64,000 bases of DNA from Bordetella genomosp. 8 (GTDB taxonomy: Bacteria > Pseudomonadota > Gammaproteobacteria > Burkholderiales > Burkholderiaceae_B), in contig NZ_CP021108.1 of assembly GCF_002119685.1 (NCBI RefSeq), positions 744,001 to 808,000 of the forward strand, read 5' to 3'. Shown piece after piece: positions 17,447 through 26,823 of this stretch (position 1 is the stretch's first letter; the number at the start of each line of letters is the position of its first letter). A model generated the notes under the pieces. That model was not told where the DNA came from and did not search any database. It saw nothing but the letters and a program-made list of their open reading frames with translations. The position numbers and the translations under genes were made by a program.

Positions 17447-20400
17447 CTAGAAGTGATAAGCGAAACGCGCGGTCGCCGACTGGCTGATGAAGTGGTTGCC
17501 GATATCGGCCGTGTATCCCGCCCTGAGTTCGTAGCCGCCCGCGCGGAACAACTGCAGGCCCAGGTCGACCTTGCCGAGCACCTCGGGCGACTTGATGTAG
17601 TCGGTGAAGGTGCCGTTGGACGAGTCCGCGTTCGAGAAGCTGGACTTCACCGTACGCGTGTTGTCGGGCCGCCAGCTTATGCCGAACGCGGCATAGGCGC
17701 GTATCGTCGTCTTCGCATCGAGGTCGCCGCGCCGCCCGAACTCGATCATCGGGGAGAACGAGACATTGGTCTGGTCGGTCGTGCGTACGTTCAGGGCATA
17801 GGGCGACGAGCCGCCTTCCTTGAAACCGGGCGCGTGCGTGTAGACCACATCCACGTCGCCGTAGGGCCGGATGTACCAATCGCCGCGATCAAACTCGTAG
17901 CCCGCGCGGAAGCGGCCGCCCGCCAGGAAGATGTTCGAATCGCTGCCCAGCGAAATCGAATCGCCGAACACGTCGACCTGCCGGTTGTTGTTGAACGATC
18001 CCGTTGCCATGGCCAGCGATCCCGCGAAATACCACGGGCCCGCCAGGTGCTTCACCGTGACGGAGCCGTCGTAGACGTCGCCGTCGCCGGACGAGCCGCC
18101 CTTGGTGCGCGCATAGGTCTGGCCCGCGGCCAGCGATCCGCCCACGTACCAGTTCGGCGCGACCTGGTGCTGCGCGCCGATGCGATAGGTGGTGCCCGAC
18201 ACGTGGTAGCCCTGGATGTCGTTGGTGGAGGATTGATCGGTCCAGCGGCCGTTGATCTGGCCCCAGACGCAGTTGTCCTCACCCAGCTGCACGCTGTCAC
18301 CCACGAATACGGGACAGCTCATGCCGGCGCCGAGTATGGTGCCGGCCGATTCGATGACGGCCATGGACTGCGCCTGCGTCGCTTTGCTCGACAGGCTGTT
18401 CAGTGTCTTCTTGTAGGTATCGACGTCGTCGATGTGCGATAGCCCCGCGAAGGTCGTGGCAAGGCCGCGATCGACGTTGCCCCAGCCCCGGCTGTAGTAG
18501 TTCGCCAGCGAAGATTGGCTGCCGTTGAGCGCGCCGATATTCGGCGTGAAGTTCGATGGCGTCAGGGCAACGGAGTTGCCGGACGTCGTGGCATCCCAAT
18601 CGAACACCAGCGAATCTTTCGCCTGCGCGGTGCTGGCGAAGCTGTTGGCGGTCAACACGGCGGGCGTGGTGCCGGGCAGCAGCGACACCGCATTCGGCAC
18701 GATCACGCCGCCCAGCGTAGCGGTGCCATTCACATTGAAGTGGCTCACCTGGTTGTTCAGCGAGTCGATGACCGGACTGAGGCTGCCCGTGTCTGTCTGG
18801 ATGAAGCGGCCGTGCACGTTGGTCGCCATCGCCGGGTTGTCGAACGCGATGACGCCCTGGTTGAGGATGTCGGCGCGGGCGGACGCGCCGGGCACCCAGG
18901 TGCCACGGTTGAGCAGCGCGCCGCGATCGTTCTGCAGCATGCCCTTGCTGTCCACCGGACCGGGCGTCCAGCTGGCGTTGTTGTAGTTGGTCTCGGTGGT
19001 GTCCAGGGACATCGACCCCACGATGGTGCCCAGGTTCGTGACCGCGACGCTGCCGCCGCCGGTCGCATTCACCGCCATGCCGCCGGAGCCCGACACGGTC
19101 GTCAGCACGCCGCCTTCCTGGATCTTCAGCCAGCCCTGGTTGTCGTTCGAATCGCCGCCGGGGCGATCGATCCACACGCCCACGCCGCTGCCGGAACCGC
19201 CGGTGACCGTCACGGTGTTCGTCGGGTCTCCGCTGCCGATCACGACGTTGGGCGTGGCGTTCGTCAACTGCGCGAACCCGGTCGATTGCGCGAAGATGCC
19301 GATGCCATTGGCGCCCGTGGCCGACACCGATCCGCCCAGCAACGTCACCGTGAAGTTATCGCTGCCGTTGGCCCCGGTGCCGCCGCAACGTGCCTGGCTG
19401 CACCCATCCGCCAAGGGCGTGCCCGCATACAGCGAAGATCCGTTCAGTATGAGGCCGCCGCCGCCGCCCACGCTCTGGGCGAATATGCCGATGCCTCCAG
19501 GGCCGTTGGCGCTGATGTTCGCGTACGAGGTGATGATGACGGGGCCGCCGTTGGCCGCGCTGGTGTTGGTCTGTTTCGTGAACGACGGCTGGTAGCCGGT
19601 GAACAGCGAAGGCGTCGTGCCGGTGCCGTCGTTCACGCGGATGATGCCGCCGCCGCCGCCGATGGATTGCGCCACGACCCCCATGCCGGCGGTGCCGCTG
19701 GCGCTGATGATCGAGCCGGAAGTCAGGTTGATGTAGACGCCGCCGCCATACGCGCCTCCCGACGTGCTCAGGCTGCCGAGCTGCGTCGTCGTCCCTCCCG
19801 ACGCGGCCTGGTTGGCGATGATGTTGCCCCCGCCGCCGCCTATGCTCTGCGCCAGGATGCCATAGGCGCCATAGCCGGACACATTGACGAACAGCGGATA
19901 GTTCTGGAAGTTCTGGTTGATGTAGACGTTGCCGCCCGAGCCGCCCGAGTTGTTCCCGCCGCCGGCCGTCAGCTGCATGCTGCCCGACACCTGCTTCGAT
20001 CCGTACTCGGCCCACACGCTGGACCCGGCGCCGGCGATGCCGCCGCCCCCGCCTATGCTTTGCGCGTTGATGCCGTCGGCGAAGGTTCCCGACGTGGTGA
20101 TCGTGCTGCCCAGGTTGCCGTCCTCCTGGATGTACACGGTGCCGCCGGATCCGCCGCTTCCGCCACCGCCGCCGCCCGAGGCGCCCAGGGAAATGCGTCC
20201 GCCCAGTGCGTCGGAGCCATCGGCGCCCATGCCACCGCCGCCGCCGATACTCTGCGCGACGACGCCCGTCGCGCCATAGCCGACGGTTTGCACCACGCCG
20301 GTATCCTGCAGGTTGACCGTCACGGTCCCGCCCGAACCGCCCTGGCCGCCGGTGCCGCCCACGGCCAGGTTATAGGAGGCGTTGATCTCGGCCCAGTCGC

Positions 20401-23400
20401 CGCCGCGGCTGGACGCCAGGGCGGTGCCGCCCTTGCCGCCGCCGCCCCCGATGGATTGCGCCACGATGCCGTGCGCCCAGTCGCCGGAACTGGGCGCCTG
20501 GTTGCCTCCCGCGACGACCGGGTTGCCGACCGTCGCGATGGTCGAGGACAGCCACACCGTGACGGGACCGCCATCGCCGCCCGCGCCGCCTTGCCCGCCG
20601 ACGTTCATGTTCAGCGTCGTGTTTTCCTGCGGCAGGGATTTGTCGTTCAGCCAGTTGGTGACGTCGCTTTCGAACTCGCGTCCCTGCATGGCTTGCAGCA
20701 CCGGGTTGTCGCCCGAGCCGTCCGATCCGGACGAGCCGCCCACGCCGCCACCGCCGCCGATCGACTGCGCCACCACGCCGGTCGCATCGTTTCCATGGGT
20801 CGTGATGGGGGCCTGCACGTTCACCACCACCGTCTGGCCCGAGCCGCCGCTGGCGCTCGTCGCGTGGCCGAGCGCGAGATTCACGCCGGGTTTCACGTCG
20901 GGACCGTTATCCTGCTTGGCGGACTGCGCGAAGCTGAAGGAGCCCCCTTGCGACGTGCCACCGCCGCCGCCGATCGATTGGGCGATGATGCCCACCGCCC
21001 CGGAACCGAAGGTCTGTATGCCATTGCCCGGATACAGCGCGACCGTGGTGTTGCCGCCGTTGCCGCCCGGCGAGCCCGAACTGCCCAGGTTGATCGACAG
21101 CGAAGTGGTCGATCCGGTGCCGAAGTTCTGCGTATTGCCCGAGCCCACGCCGGCGTCGCCGCCGCCACCGCCGATGGATTGCGCCTTGATGCCGGCCGCG
21201 TAGTCGCCATAGGTCACGATGGAGGTCGGCGCCGCGCCGCTGCCGTCGCCCCAGAACCCGCCCCACTGGTCGGTGCCGCCGCCGATCGCGACCTGTACCG
21301 GACCGCCCGCACCCGCGCTGCCGCCATTGCCCGAAACGGTGGCCGTCAGGCTGATGCCTGGCGAGAAGCCTGTCGGCGCCGAATTGGACGTGTAGCCGAC
21401 GGCCGCGGCCATGGCGGAAGAGTCGCCGCCATTGCCGCCGCCGCCGCCGATGCTTTGCACCAGCGCGCCGGTGGCGCCATTGCCCGCCGTGACGATCTTC
21501 GCACCGGTGGACATGGCGAACATCGCCGTCCCCCCGTTGCCGCCGCCGCCGCCATTGCCGCCGGCGCTCAGCGCCTCCGAAAGCGCCAATTGGCTGCCGT
21601 CGGGTTCGAAGGTCGTGGAAATCGCGATGGCCTGCGCGCTGGCGGCGCCGCCATGCCCGCCGCCGCCGCCGATGCTCTGCACGACGACGCCGTAGCTGTC
21701 GACCGGTTGCACATTGCAGGCACCATTGGAGGTACCAGGGCAGATGCCGGTCGCGGCCGACGACCCGTTGATCAGGCTGGGGCTCTGGCCGGTCGCAATC
21801 GAGCCACCGGTCATGTTGATCGCCGCGATGCCGCCGTAGCTCGGCGCACTGCCGCCGGCGCCGCCCACCGCGATCGAGACATCGTACAGCGGCCCGATGG
21901 ACGTGCTCATCGCCGATCCGCCGGTGCCGCCGCCACCGCCGATCGACTGGGCGACCAGGCCGACGGACTTGCTGCCCGATGTCGTGATGACGGCGCCGTT
22001 CGTATTGACGGTCACCTGTCCTCCCGTTCCCGCCGCGCCGCCCGTGCCGCCGATCGCTTCGGACACGCTGATACCGGTGGCCATGGCATTGCCGCCATTG
22101 CCGCCACCGCCGCCGATGGATTGGAAGACCGCTCCATGCGCGATGTCGCCGACGGTCGTGATCGCGGTACCGCTGTTCAGGTTGGCCGTGAGGCTCCCGC
22201 CATTCGCGGAATTGCCGCCGTTGCCGCCGATCGCGACGGAAATGCCAGAGGCGCCGCCGCCATCGCCGCCACCGCCGCCGATCGATTGGCCCAGCACGCC
22301 GATGCTGCCCGCCGCGGTGGTCGACACGCTGCCGGTATTGGTGAAGTTGATCGTGCCGCCGTCGCTGCCGTTGCCGCCGTTGCCGCCTATCGCGGAGATG
22401 ATGCCGGATCCCGCGCCGCCGGCGCCGCCGCCGCCGCCGATCGATTGCATCAGGATGCCTTGCGCGCTGTCGCCGGCGGTGCTGATGGCGCCGCTGTTGG
22501 TCAGGTTGATCGTGCCGGCCGCGCCGCCGGACGCGCCGGTGCCGCCGCCCGAATGGCCCAGCGACCAGCTGGATCCGCCGGTACCGCCGGCTCCTGCCAT
22601 GGCCTGCGCCAATATGCCTCGCGAAGTCGGGCCCGCGGTTGAAATGGTGGCGCCGTTGGTGATCTGTATCGTGCCTACGCTGCCGCCGGCACCCGCGGTG
22701 CCGTCGTCGCCGCCGAAGCCGCCGTTCTTTCCGTTGTTGTTGCCGCCCGCGGCGCTCAGGCTCTGCGCGAATATGCCCATGGCATCCGTGCCATAGGTTG
22801 TCGTGATGGTGGAGTAGCTGTCCGTGGTGATCGTTATGCCGCCGGAGTTTCCGCCCGCGCCGCCGTCGCCGCCATAGGCCTTGCCGGTGCCCGCGTCCGC
22901 GGAGCCGCCTTCCGCGCCGACGCCGCCTTCCGAACGCGCCATGATCCCCGGCGAGTTGGAGTGATGCGTGGTGATGATGGAGTTGGTGACCGATATGGTG
23001 ATGTCGCCGCCCGCGCCCCCGGCTCCGCCGTCGCCGCCATGCGCATTGCCGGCCGCCGACGTATCGGCATAGCCGCCATAGCCGCCAGCGCCACCCAGGC
23101 TCGAAGCATAGATGCCTGGAGAACTGGGCGCATCCGTGGTCAGGCCCACGAAGTTGCCGTTGCTGCCCTGGACCGTCACGTTGATGGCGCCGGCGTTGCC
23201 CCCCGCGCCGCCATCGCCGCCGTGCGAGGCCGAGAACCCGGTGTCGTGGCTGTAGCCGCCGAAGCCGCCCGCGCCGCCCACCTGTGTCGCCGCGATCGCG
23301 GGCGAAAAGCCGGCCCCCGAGGCACTGGTCGTTATCGACGCCCAACGCGAGGGGGCGCTGAAGGTAATGTTCGCGCCGTTCGTGCTCCCGCCGTTGCCGC

Positions 23401-24448
23401 CGTTCTGCGATGGGTTCGCGGCGCCGACCTGGGAAGACGGCGTCCCACCATTGCCGCCGGTGCCGCCGACGCCATACGCAACGAAACCTGGCAGGTAATC
23501 GTTGTTGGTCGTGATGCTGGAATCCGCATGGCTGATCGTCACCGTGCCGGCGCTTCCGCCTTGCCCGCCGGAATTGTTGTTGCCCTGGATGGCGGACCCG
23601 CCGTTGCCGCCCACGCTGGCCGCAACGGCCGCGCCGCTGGGTATGGCGGGCTGCCCGCTGGGCGGCGTCCCGGCGACATTCACGTAGATATCGCCGTAGT
23701 AGCTGAGGTTCACGATCGCCGAACCGCCGTTGCCGCCCGCGCCCCCGTTGTTGTTCGAGCTGCCGGTGTTCGTGGTGCCGCCCTGGCCGCCTTGCGACAA
23801 GGCCTGGACGCCATAGATGCCGCTATTGCCGCTGCTGGCGTTCTGCCAGGTCCAGTTGAGCCTGGCGGCCTGGTTCAGGGTCACCTGTGCCGTACCGCCA
23901 CTTCCACCGCCTCCCCAGTTGCTGCCGTTGCCGCCCAGGGACATGGCCTGCACGTCGGCGAACCCGCCCGATCCGGCGCCCGTTGCGTTGAGCAGATTGT
24001 CCGAGCTGGTGATGGTGACGCCGGAGGAGGATCCACCCCCGCCGGAACTGTTCGAACTGCCGCCCTGGTCGGTTGCCCAGATCGCCGCGCCGCTCAAGGC
24101 CGGGCCGCTGGCGTTCAGTGTGATCGCGGCGGTGTTGGTGATGCTGACGCCATTGGACGTCGAGCCTCCCGTCGAGCCGTTCGATCCGGCCTGGCTCTGC
24201 CAGATGCCGAAGATATATCCATTGCTGTCGACGGCCGTCTGGTTGATGGTGGTGCTGTTGTTTATCGAGATTCCGGACTGCGCATGCGCCGCCATCGCGG
24301 GCATGACCGCAAGAAGCGCGGCGGCGAGGGCGTGTGATTCGTAGGTGTGGCCGAGGCTGCCAGGGCGCGATGGCTTCGTTTTTATGGCGTGCGCGGAACT
24401 GGATACACCGTTTTGCTTGTCTTTCCCGACCTCGGTCAACTGCTCCAT
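17447..24448 (-). CDS. Giant autotransporter adhesin-like protein 2 (about 2333 aa)
   Basis: This protein has the same design as its downstream neighbour. An extended N-terminus leads to the signal (ALAAALLAVMPAMAAHA, likely cut before QSGIS). A passenger of glycine-rich repeats follows, with about 15 exact QSIGGGGG/QSVGGGGG motifs. A non-repeat linker leads to a C-terminal beta-barrel ending RFAYHF. The Cys pair before the barrel (CPVF...NCVWGQ) has the same 14-residue spacing as in protein 1. The start at 24448 is supported by AGAGGA eight bases upstream; an earlier ATG at 24499 lacks this. The surface role (adhesion, aggregation or biofilm) is inferred from the architecture. Confidence 0.92.
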   Translation of the reverse strand: MEQLTEVGKDKQNGVSSSAHAIKTKPSRPGSLGHTYESHALAAALLAVMPAMAAHAQSGISINNSTTINQTAVDSNGYIFGIWQSQAGSNGSTGGSTSNGVSITNTAAITLNASGPALSGAAIWATDQGGSSNSSGGGGSSSGVTITSSDNLLNATGAGSGGFADVQAMSLGGNGSNWGGGGSGGTAQVTLNQAARLNWTWQNASSGNSGIYGVQALSQGGQGGTTNTGSSNNNGGAGGNGGSAIVNLSYYGDIYVNVAGTPPSGQPAIPSGAAVAASVGGNGGSAIQGNNNSGGQGGSAGTVTISHADSSITTNNDYLPGFVAYGVGGTGGNGGTPSSQVGAANPSQNGGNGGSTNGANITFSAPSRWASITTSASGAGFSPAIAATQVGGAGGFGGYSHDTGFSASHGGDGGAGGNAGAINVTVQGSNGNFVGLTTDAPSSPGIYASSLGGAGGYGGYADTSAAGNAHGGDGGAGGAGGDITISVTNSIITTHHSNSPGIMARSEGGVGAEGGSADAGTGKAYGGDGGAGGNSGGITITTDSYSTITTTYGTDAMGIFAQSLSAAGGNNNGKNGGFGGDDGTAGAGGSVGTIQITNGATISTAGPTSRGILAQAMAGAGGTGGSSWSLGHSGGGTGASGGAAGTINLTNSGAISTAGDSAQGILMQSIGGGGGAGGAGSGIISAIGGNGGNGSDGGTINFTNTGSVSTTAAGSIGVLGQSIGGGGGDGGGASGISVAIGGNGGNSANGGSLTANLNSGTAITTVGDIAHGAVFQSIGGGGGNGGNAMATGISVSEAIGGTGGAAGTGGQVTVNTNGAVITTSGSKSVGLVAQSIGGGGGTGGSAMSTSIGPLYDVSIAVGGAGGSAPSYGGIAAINMTGGSIATGQSPSLINGSSAATGICPGTSNGACNVQPVDSYGVVVQSIGGGGGHGGAASAQAIAISTTFEPDGSQLALSEALSAGGNGGGGGNGGTAMFAMSTGAKIVTAGNGATGALVQSIGGGGGNGGDSSAMAAAVGYTSNSAPTGFSPGISLTATVSGNGGSAGAGGPVQVAIGGGTDQWGGFWGDGSGAAPTSIVTYGDYAAGIKAQSIGGGGGDAGVGSGNTQNFGTGSTTSLSINLGSSGSPGGNGGNTTVALYPGNGIQTFGSGAVGIIAQSIGGGGGTSQGGSFSFAQSAKQDNGPDVKPGVNLALGHATSASGGSGQTVVVNVQAPITTHGNDATGVVAQSIGGGGGVGGSSGSDGSGDNPVLQAMQGREFESDVTNWLNDKSLPQENTTLNMNVGGQGGAGGDGGPVTVWLSSTIATVGNPVVAGGNQAPSSGDWAHGIVAQSIGGGGGKGGTALASSRGGDWAEINASYNLAVGGTGGQGGSGGTVTVNLQDTGVVQTVGYGATGVVAQSIGGGGGMGADGSDALGGRISLGASGGGGGGSGGSGGTVYIQEDGNLGSTITTSGTFADGINAQSIGGGGGIAGAGSSVWAEYGSKQVSGSMQLTAGGGNNSGGSGGNVYINQNFQNYPLFVNVSGYGAYGILAQSIGGGGGNIIANQAASGGTTTQLGSLSTSGGAYGGGVYINLTSGSIISASGTAGMGVVAQSIGGGGGIIRVNDGTGTTPSLFTGYQPSFTKQTNTSAANGGPVIITSYANISANGPGGIGIFAQSVGGGGGLILNGSSLYAGTPLADGCSQARCGGTGANGSDNFTVTLLGGSVSATGANGIGIFAQSTGFAQLTNATPNVVIGSGDPTNTVTVTGGSGSGVGVWIDRPGGDSNDNQGWLKIQEGGVLTTVSGSGGMAVNATGGGSVAVTNLGTIVGSMSLDTTETNYNNASWTPGPVDSKGMLQNDRGALLNRGTWVPGASARADILNQGVIAFDNPAMATNVHGRFIQTDTGSLSPVIDSLNNQVSHFNVNGTATLGGVIVPNAVSLLPGTTPAVLTANSFASTAQAKDSLVFDWDATTSGNSVALTPSNFTPNIGALNGSQSSLANYYSRGWGNVDRGLATTFAGLSHIDDVDTYKKTLNSLSSKATQAQSMAVIESAGTILGAGMSCPVFVGDSVQLGEDNCVWGQINGRWTDQSSTNDIQGYHVSGTTYRIGAQHQVAPNWYVGGSLAAGQTYARTKGGSSGDGDVYDGSVTVKHLAGPWYFAGSLAMATGSFNNNRQVDVFGDSISLGSDSNIFLAGGRFRAGYEFDRGDWYIRPYGDVDVVYTHAPGFKEGGSSPYALNVRTTDQTNVSFSPMIEFGRRGDLDAKTTIRAYAAFGISWRPDNTRTVKSSFSNADSSNGTFTDYIKSPEVLGKVDLGLQLFRAGGYELRAGYTADIGNHFISQSATARFAYHF

Positions 24449-24847
24449 CCTTGCCGTCCTCTTGGTGTTCTTCGGGCGTGGCGTCAGTCGAGTAGCCAAC
24501 CGACGAGGGATTGCAACGAATTAATACAGCAACGTTGCATAGCGTTGCATCGATGTGAGATTAGCAGGCGTTTTTGAATTTCCAGTGCAGATGTTGTTGT
24601 TCGTTGGTACAAAACGACATATTGCGTGCACAACTTGCGCGCATTAGGTAACCGACGCGATCTCGTCTGGCGCGGGCCCGCGGCCATGCCCGTCGCATGC
24701 ACCGGCACATACAGCTGCGCCTCCGCCGGCGTGGGCGCGGCGATCAGCGAGCGACACAGGCTCCATCCGGTGCAGGGATGAGAAAATGGCGGGAATTCTG
24801 GGCCGGCAGCGGTTCCCGGCGTCTTCTAGCGTTTTTTCACGGGATAA
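24449..24847. other. 399-base intergenic region upstream of the autotransporters
   Basis: This gap lies between autotransporter 2 and a divergent LysR gene and must hold both promoters. It is AT-richer than the genes, mainly at 24505-24620. A near-perfect direct repeat CGTTGCAT occurs at 24533-24540 and 24543-24550, and a related inverted copy TTGCAACG lies at 24511-24518. On the minus strand, TGTATTAAT just below these repeats could be an extended -10 of the autotransporter promoter. No convincing gene is present. Confidence 0.4.
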
Positions 24848-25735
24848 ATGAACCAGCGGACTGTCACCTACCGGATGATCGAGGCCTTCCAGGCCGCCAT
24901 GCTGCACGGAGGCATCGGCGCCGGTGCCGACGCGCTGGGAATATCGCAGCCGGCCATGAGCCGGCTGATCGCCGACCTGCAGAAATCGATAGGTTTCCCG
25001 CTGTTCGACAAGAGTGGGCGCACGGTGAAGCCCACGGATGAAGCGCAGGCCTTGATGGCGAAGGTTCAGCAGTCCTTCCTGGGCCTGGAACAGATCGTGG
25101 ATTTTTCGGCCCAGCTGCGCAAGCAGAAACTGGGACAACTGAGCATCTGCGCCATACCGTCCATCGGGCACTCGATCATGCCGCGGGTGGTCGCCCAGCT
25201 CCGCAAGAAATTTCCCGATGTGCTGATCAGCCTGCAGGTCAGCTCATACGCCGACGTGGCGCGCCACGTCAAGACGCGGCAGGCCGACATAGGATTGACC
25301 GCGGACACGTTTTCGTTGGCTGGCTTGGAGACCGTGGCCGAGTTTTCGGCGGATTGCGTTTGCATCGGTACGGCGGCCTGGCTCGATCCTTGCGCCACCC
25401 ATGTGGATGTGGAAGAACTGGGCCAGCTGCCCTTCATCTCGCCGACCGGTACGTTCCGGCCACGCCTGGATGCCTGGCTGCGGGCCAACGACGTGCGGGT
25501 CGACGCCATGGCGGAAGCCTCGCTTTTCCAGTCGATCAGCGATCTGTGCCTGGAAGGCCTGGGCGTCGCCGTCGTCGATCGCCTGACGGGCATCAAGCAT
25601 CGGGAACGTGGCGGCTTGACCCTGCCGCTGCGGCCATCCATGGTCTACACCGTCTATGCCACGGCGATGAGCGATACCCGGATGTCGGCGCCCGCACGCG
25701 AGCTTATACGGCTGGTCGCCGCGGCGCATGGCTGA
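24848..25735 (+). CDS. LysR family transcriptional regulator
   Basis: The 295-residue protein has a LysR helix-turn-helix at about residues 8-66 (GAGADALGISQPAMSRLIADL) and a two-lobed effector domain (KLGQLSICAIPSIGHSIMP). It lies directly upstream of, and in the same direction as, the Bug - flavoprotein - RidA cluster, so it probably controls that cluster; it could also act on the divergent autotransporter promoter. Similar regulators act on amino-acid or opine catabolic genes, but no effector can be named. Confidence 0.9.
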   Translation: MNQRTVTYRMIEAFQAAMLHGGIGAGADALGISQPAMSRLIADLQKSIGFPLFDKSGRTVKPTDEAQALMAKVQQSFLGLEQIVDFSAQLRKQKLGQLSICAIPSIGHSIMPRVVAQLRKKFPDVLISLQVSSYADVARHVKTRQADIGLTADTFSLAGLETVAEFSADCVCIGTAAWLDPCATHVDVEELGQLPFISPTGTFRPRLDAWLRANDVRVDAMAEASLFQSISDLCLEGLGVAVVDRLTGIKHRERGGLTLPLRPSMVYTVYATAMSDTRMSAPARELIRLVAAAHG

Positions 25736-25746
25736 AACATAACATC

Positions 25747-25767
25747 CAGGTATGGGTTGATCACCTG
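25747..25767. promoter_or_regulatory. Possible LysR operator dyad
   Basis: CAGGT and ACCTG form an inverted repeat with 11 bases between, in the 98-nt gap between the LysR gene and the Bug gene. The spacing fits a LysR-type site (T-N11-A). The evidence is only the dyad and its place. Confidence 0.3.
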
Positions 25768-25833
25768 AGGTCCATGGATGTGGACGCGCCGACTTTTTAG
25801 GATGGAGCCTCAATAAATTTCAAGGGGATCCTG

Positions 25834-26814
25834 ATGTCCTGGAGCATCGCGCGTCGGCCGTGGATCGCGGCCGTTTCAATGGGGATAGTCTTTGCCGCAT
25901 CGGCGGCGCAGGCCGACTGGCCCGAGCGGCCCATCCGGTTCATCGTCAATGCCGCCGCGGGCGGCGCGGCGGACGGTACGGCCCGCGTGCTGGCGGACGG
26001 GCTGGGCAAGCGCCTGGGCCAGCCTGTGATCGTCGAAAACAGGCCGGGCGCCTCGGGTGCGATCGGTCTGGACATCGTCGCCAAGGCCGCTCCCGATGGC
26101 TACACCATCGGCAATGCCAACCTGGCGACGTACACCGTCACCGCGTTGACCGCGACGTCGCTGCCCTATAACCCCGCGAAGGACTTCACGCCCATCGCCA
26201 GGCAATGGACGCAGCCGAATCTGCTGGGCGTCAGCCCCAAGCTGCCCGTAAAGACGGTTGCCGAGCTGGTGGACTATGCCAAGGCGCACCCGAACGCATT
26301 GTTCTACGGCTCCACTGGCACCGGCACCGCATTGCATGTGCTCGGCGCCTTGTTCGCGAATCTGTCCGGCGCGCAATTGACCCATGTTCCCTACAAGAGC
26401 GCGCCCGCGGCCGAACTCGATCTGTCCACCGGGCAGATCCAGATGATGTTCAGCAACTTCACGTCCATGGAGCCGCAGGCGCGGGCGGGCCGCATCCGCG
26501 CGTTGGCCATTACCGGGCCGAATCGCTCGCCCATGCTCCCCGACGTGCCCACCATCCGCGAAGCCGGCTACCCGGCGCTCGAGATGGAAACCTGGGGCGG
26601 TGTCGTCGGTCCGGCCAATATGCCGCCGGCCATCGTGGAAAAGCTGAATCGCGAGATAAACGCGGTGCTTGCCGATCCCGCGGTCATCAAGAAGCACGCC
26701 GCGCTGGGCGCGACGGTGGCGCCGGGCTCCATCGCGGAGTTCACGCAGATGCTGGATGCCGACAGCGCCCGCTGGGGCGAAGTGATCAGGCGCAATCACA
26801 TCACGCTCGAGTAG
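25834..26814 (+). CDS. Bug family tripartite tricarboxylate transporter receptor
   Basis: This is a 326-residue periplasmic binding protein with a signal peptide (ending near SAAQA) and the Bug pattern WPERPIRFIVNAAAGGAADG, VENRPGASGAIG and YKSAPAAELDLSTGQ. AAGGGGATCCTG precedes the ATG. It is followed after 9 nt by an amino-acid oxidase-like gene, so it probably binds the amino or imino acid that the next genes degrade. No TctA/TctB genes are linked to it here. Confidence 0.92.
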   Translation: MSWSIARRPWIAAVSMGIVFAASAAQADWPERPIRFIVNAAAGGAADGTARVLADGLGKRLGQPVIVENRPGASGAIGLDIVAKAAPDGYTIGNANLATYTVTALTATSLPYNPAKDFTPIARQWTQPNLLGVSPKLPVKTVAELVDYAKAHPNALFYGSTGTGTALHVLGALFANLSGAQLTHVPYKSAPAAELDLSTGQIQMMFSNFTSMEPQARAGRIRALAITGPNRSPMLPDVPTIREAGYPALEMETWGGVVGPANMPPAIVEKLNREINAVLADPAVIKKHAALGATVAPGSIAEFTQMLDADSARWGEVIRRNHITLE

Positions 26815-26823
26815 CGAAGTCGT

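Noticed and set aside
18515..22642. Plus-strand open frame of 1375 codons opposite autotransporter 2, and similar ones at 12934-14709 and 14767-16107
   Set aside because: They are antisense to clear coding sequence, Ala/Arg/Asp-rich and without family features. High GC and triplet repeats keep these frames open by chance.
10507..24448. Regular repeats that could suggest a CRISPR array or satellite
   Set aside because: The repeats are in frame, vary in length and encode glycine-rich protein motifs; there are no constant repeat-spacer units.
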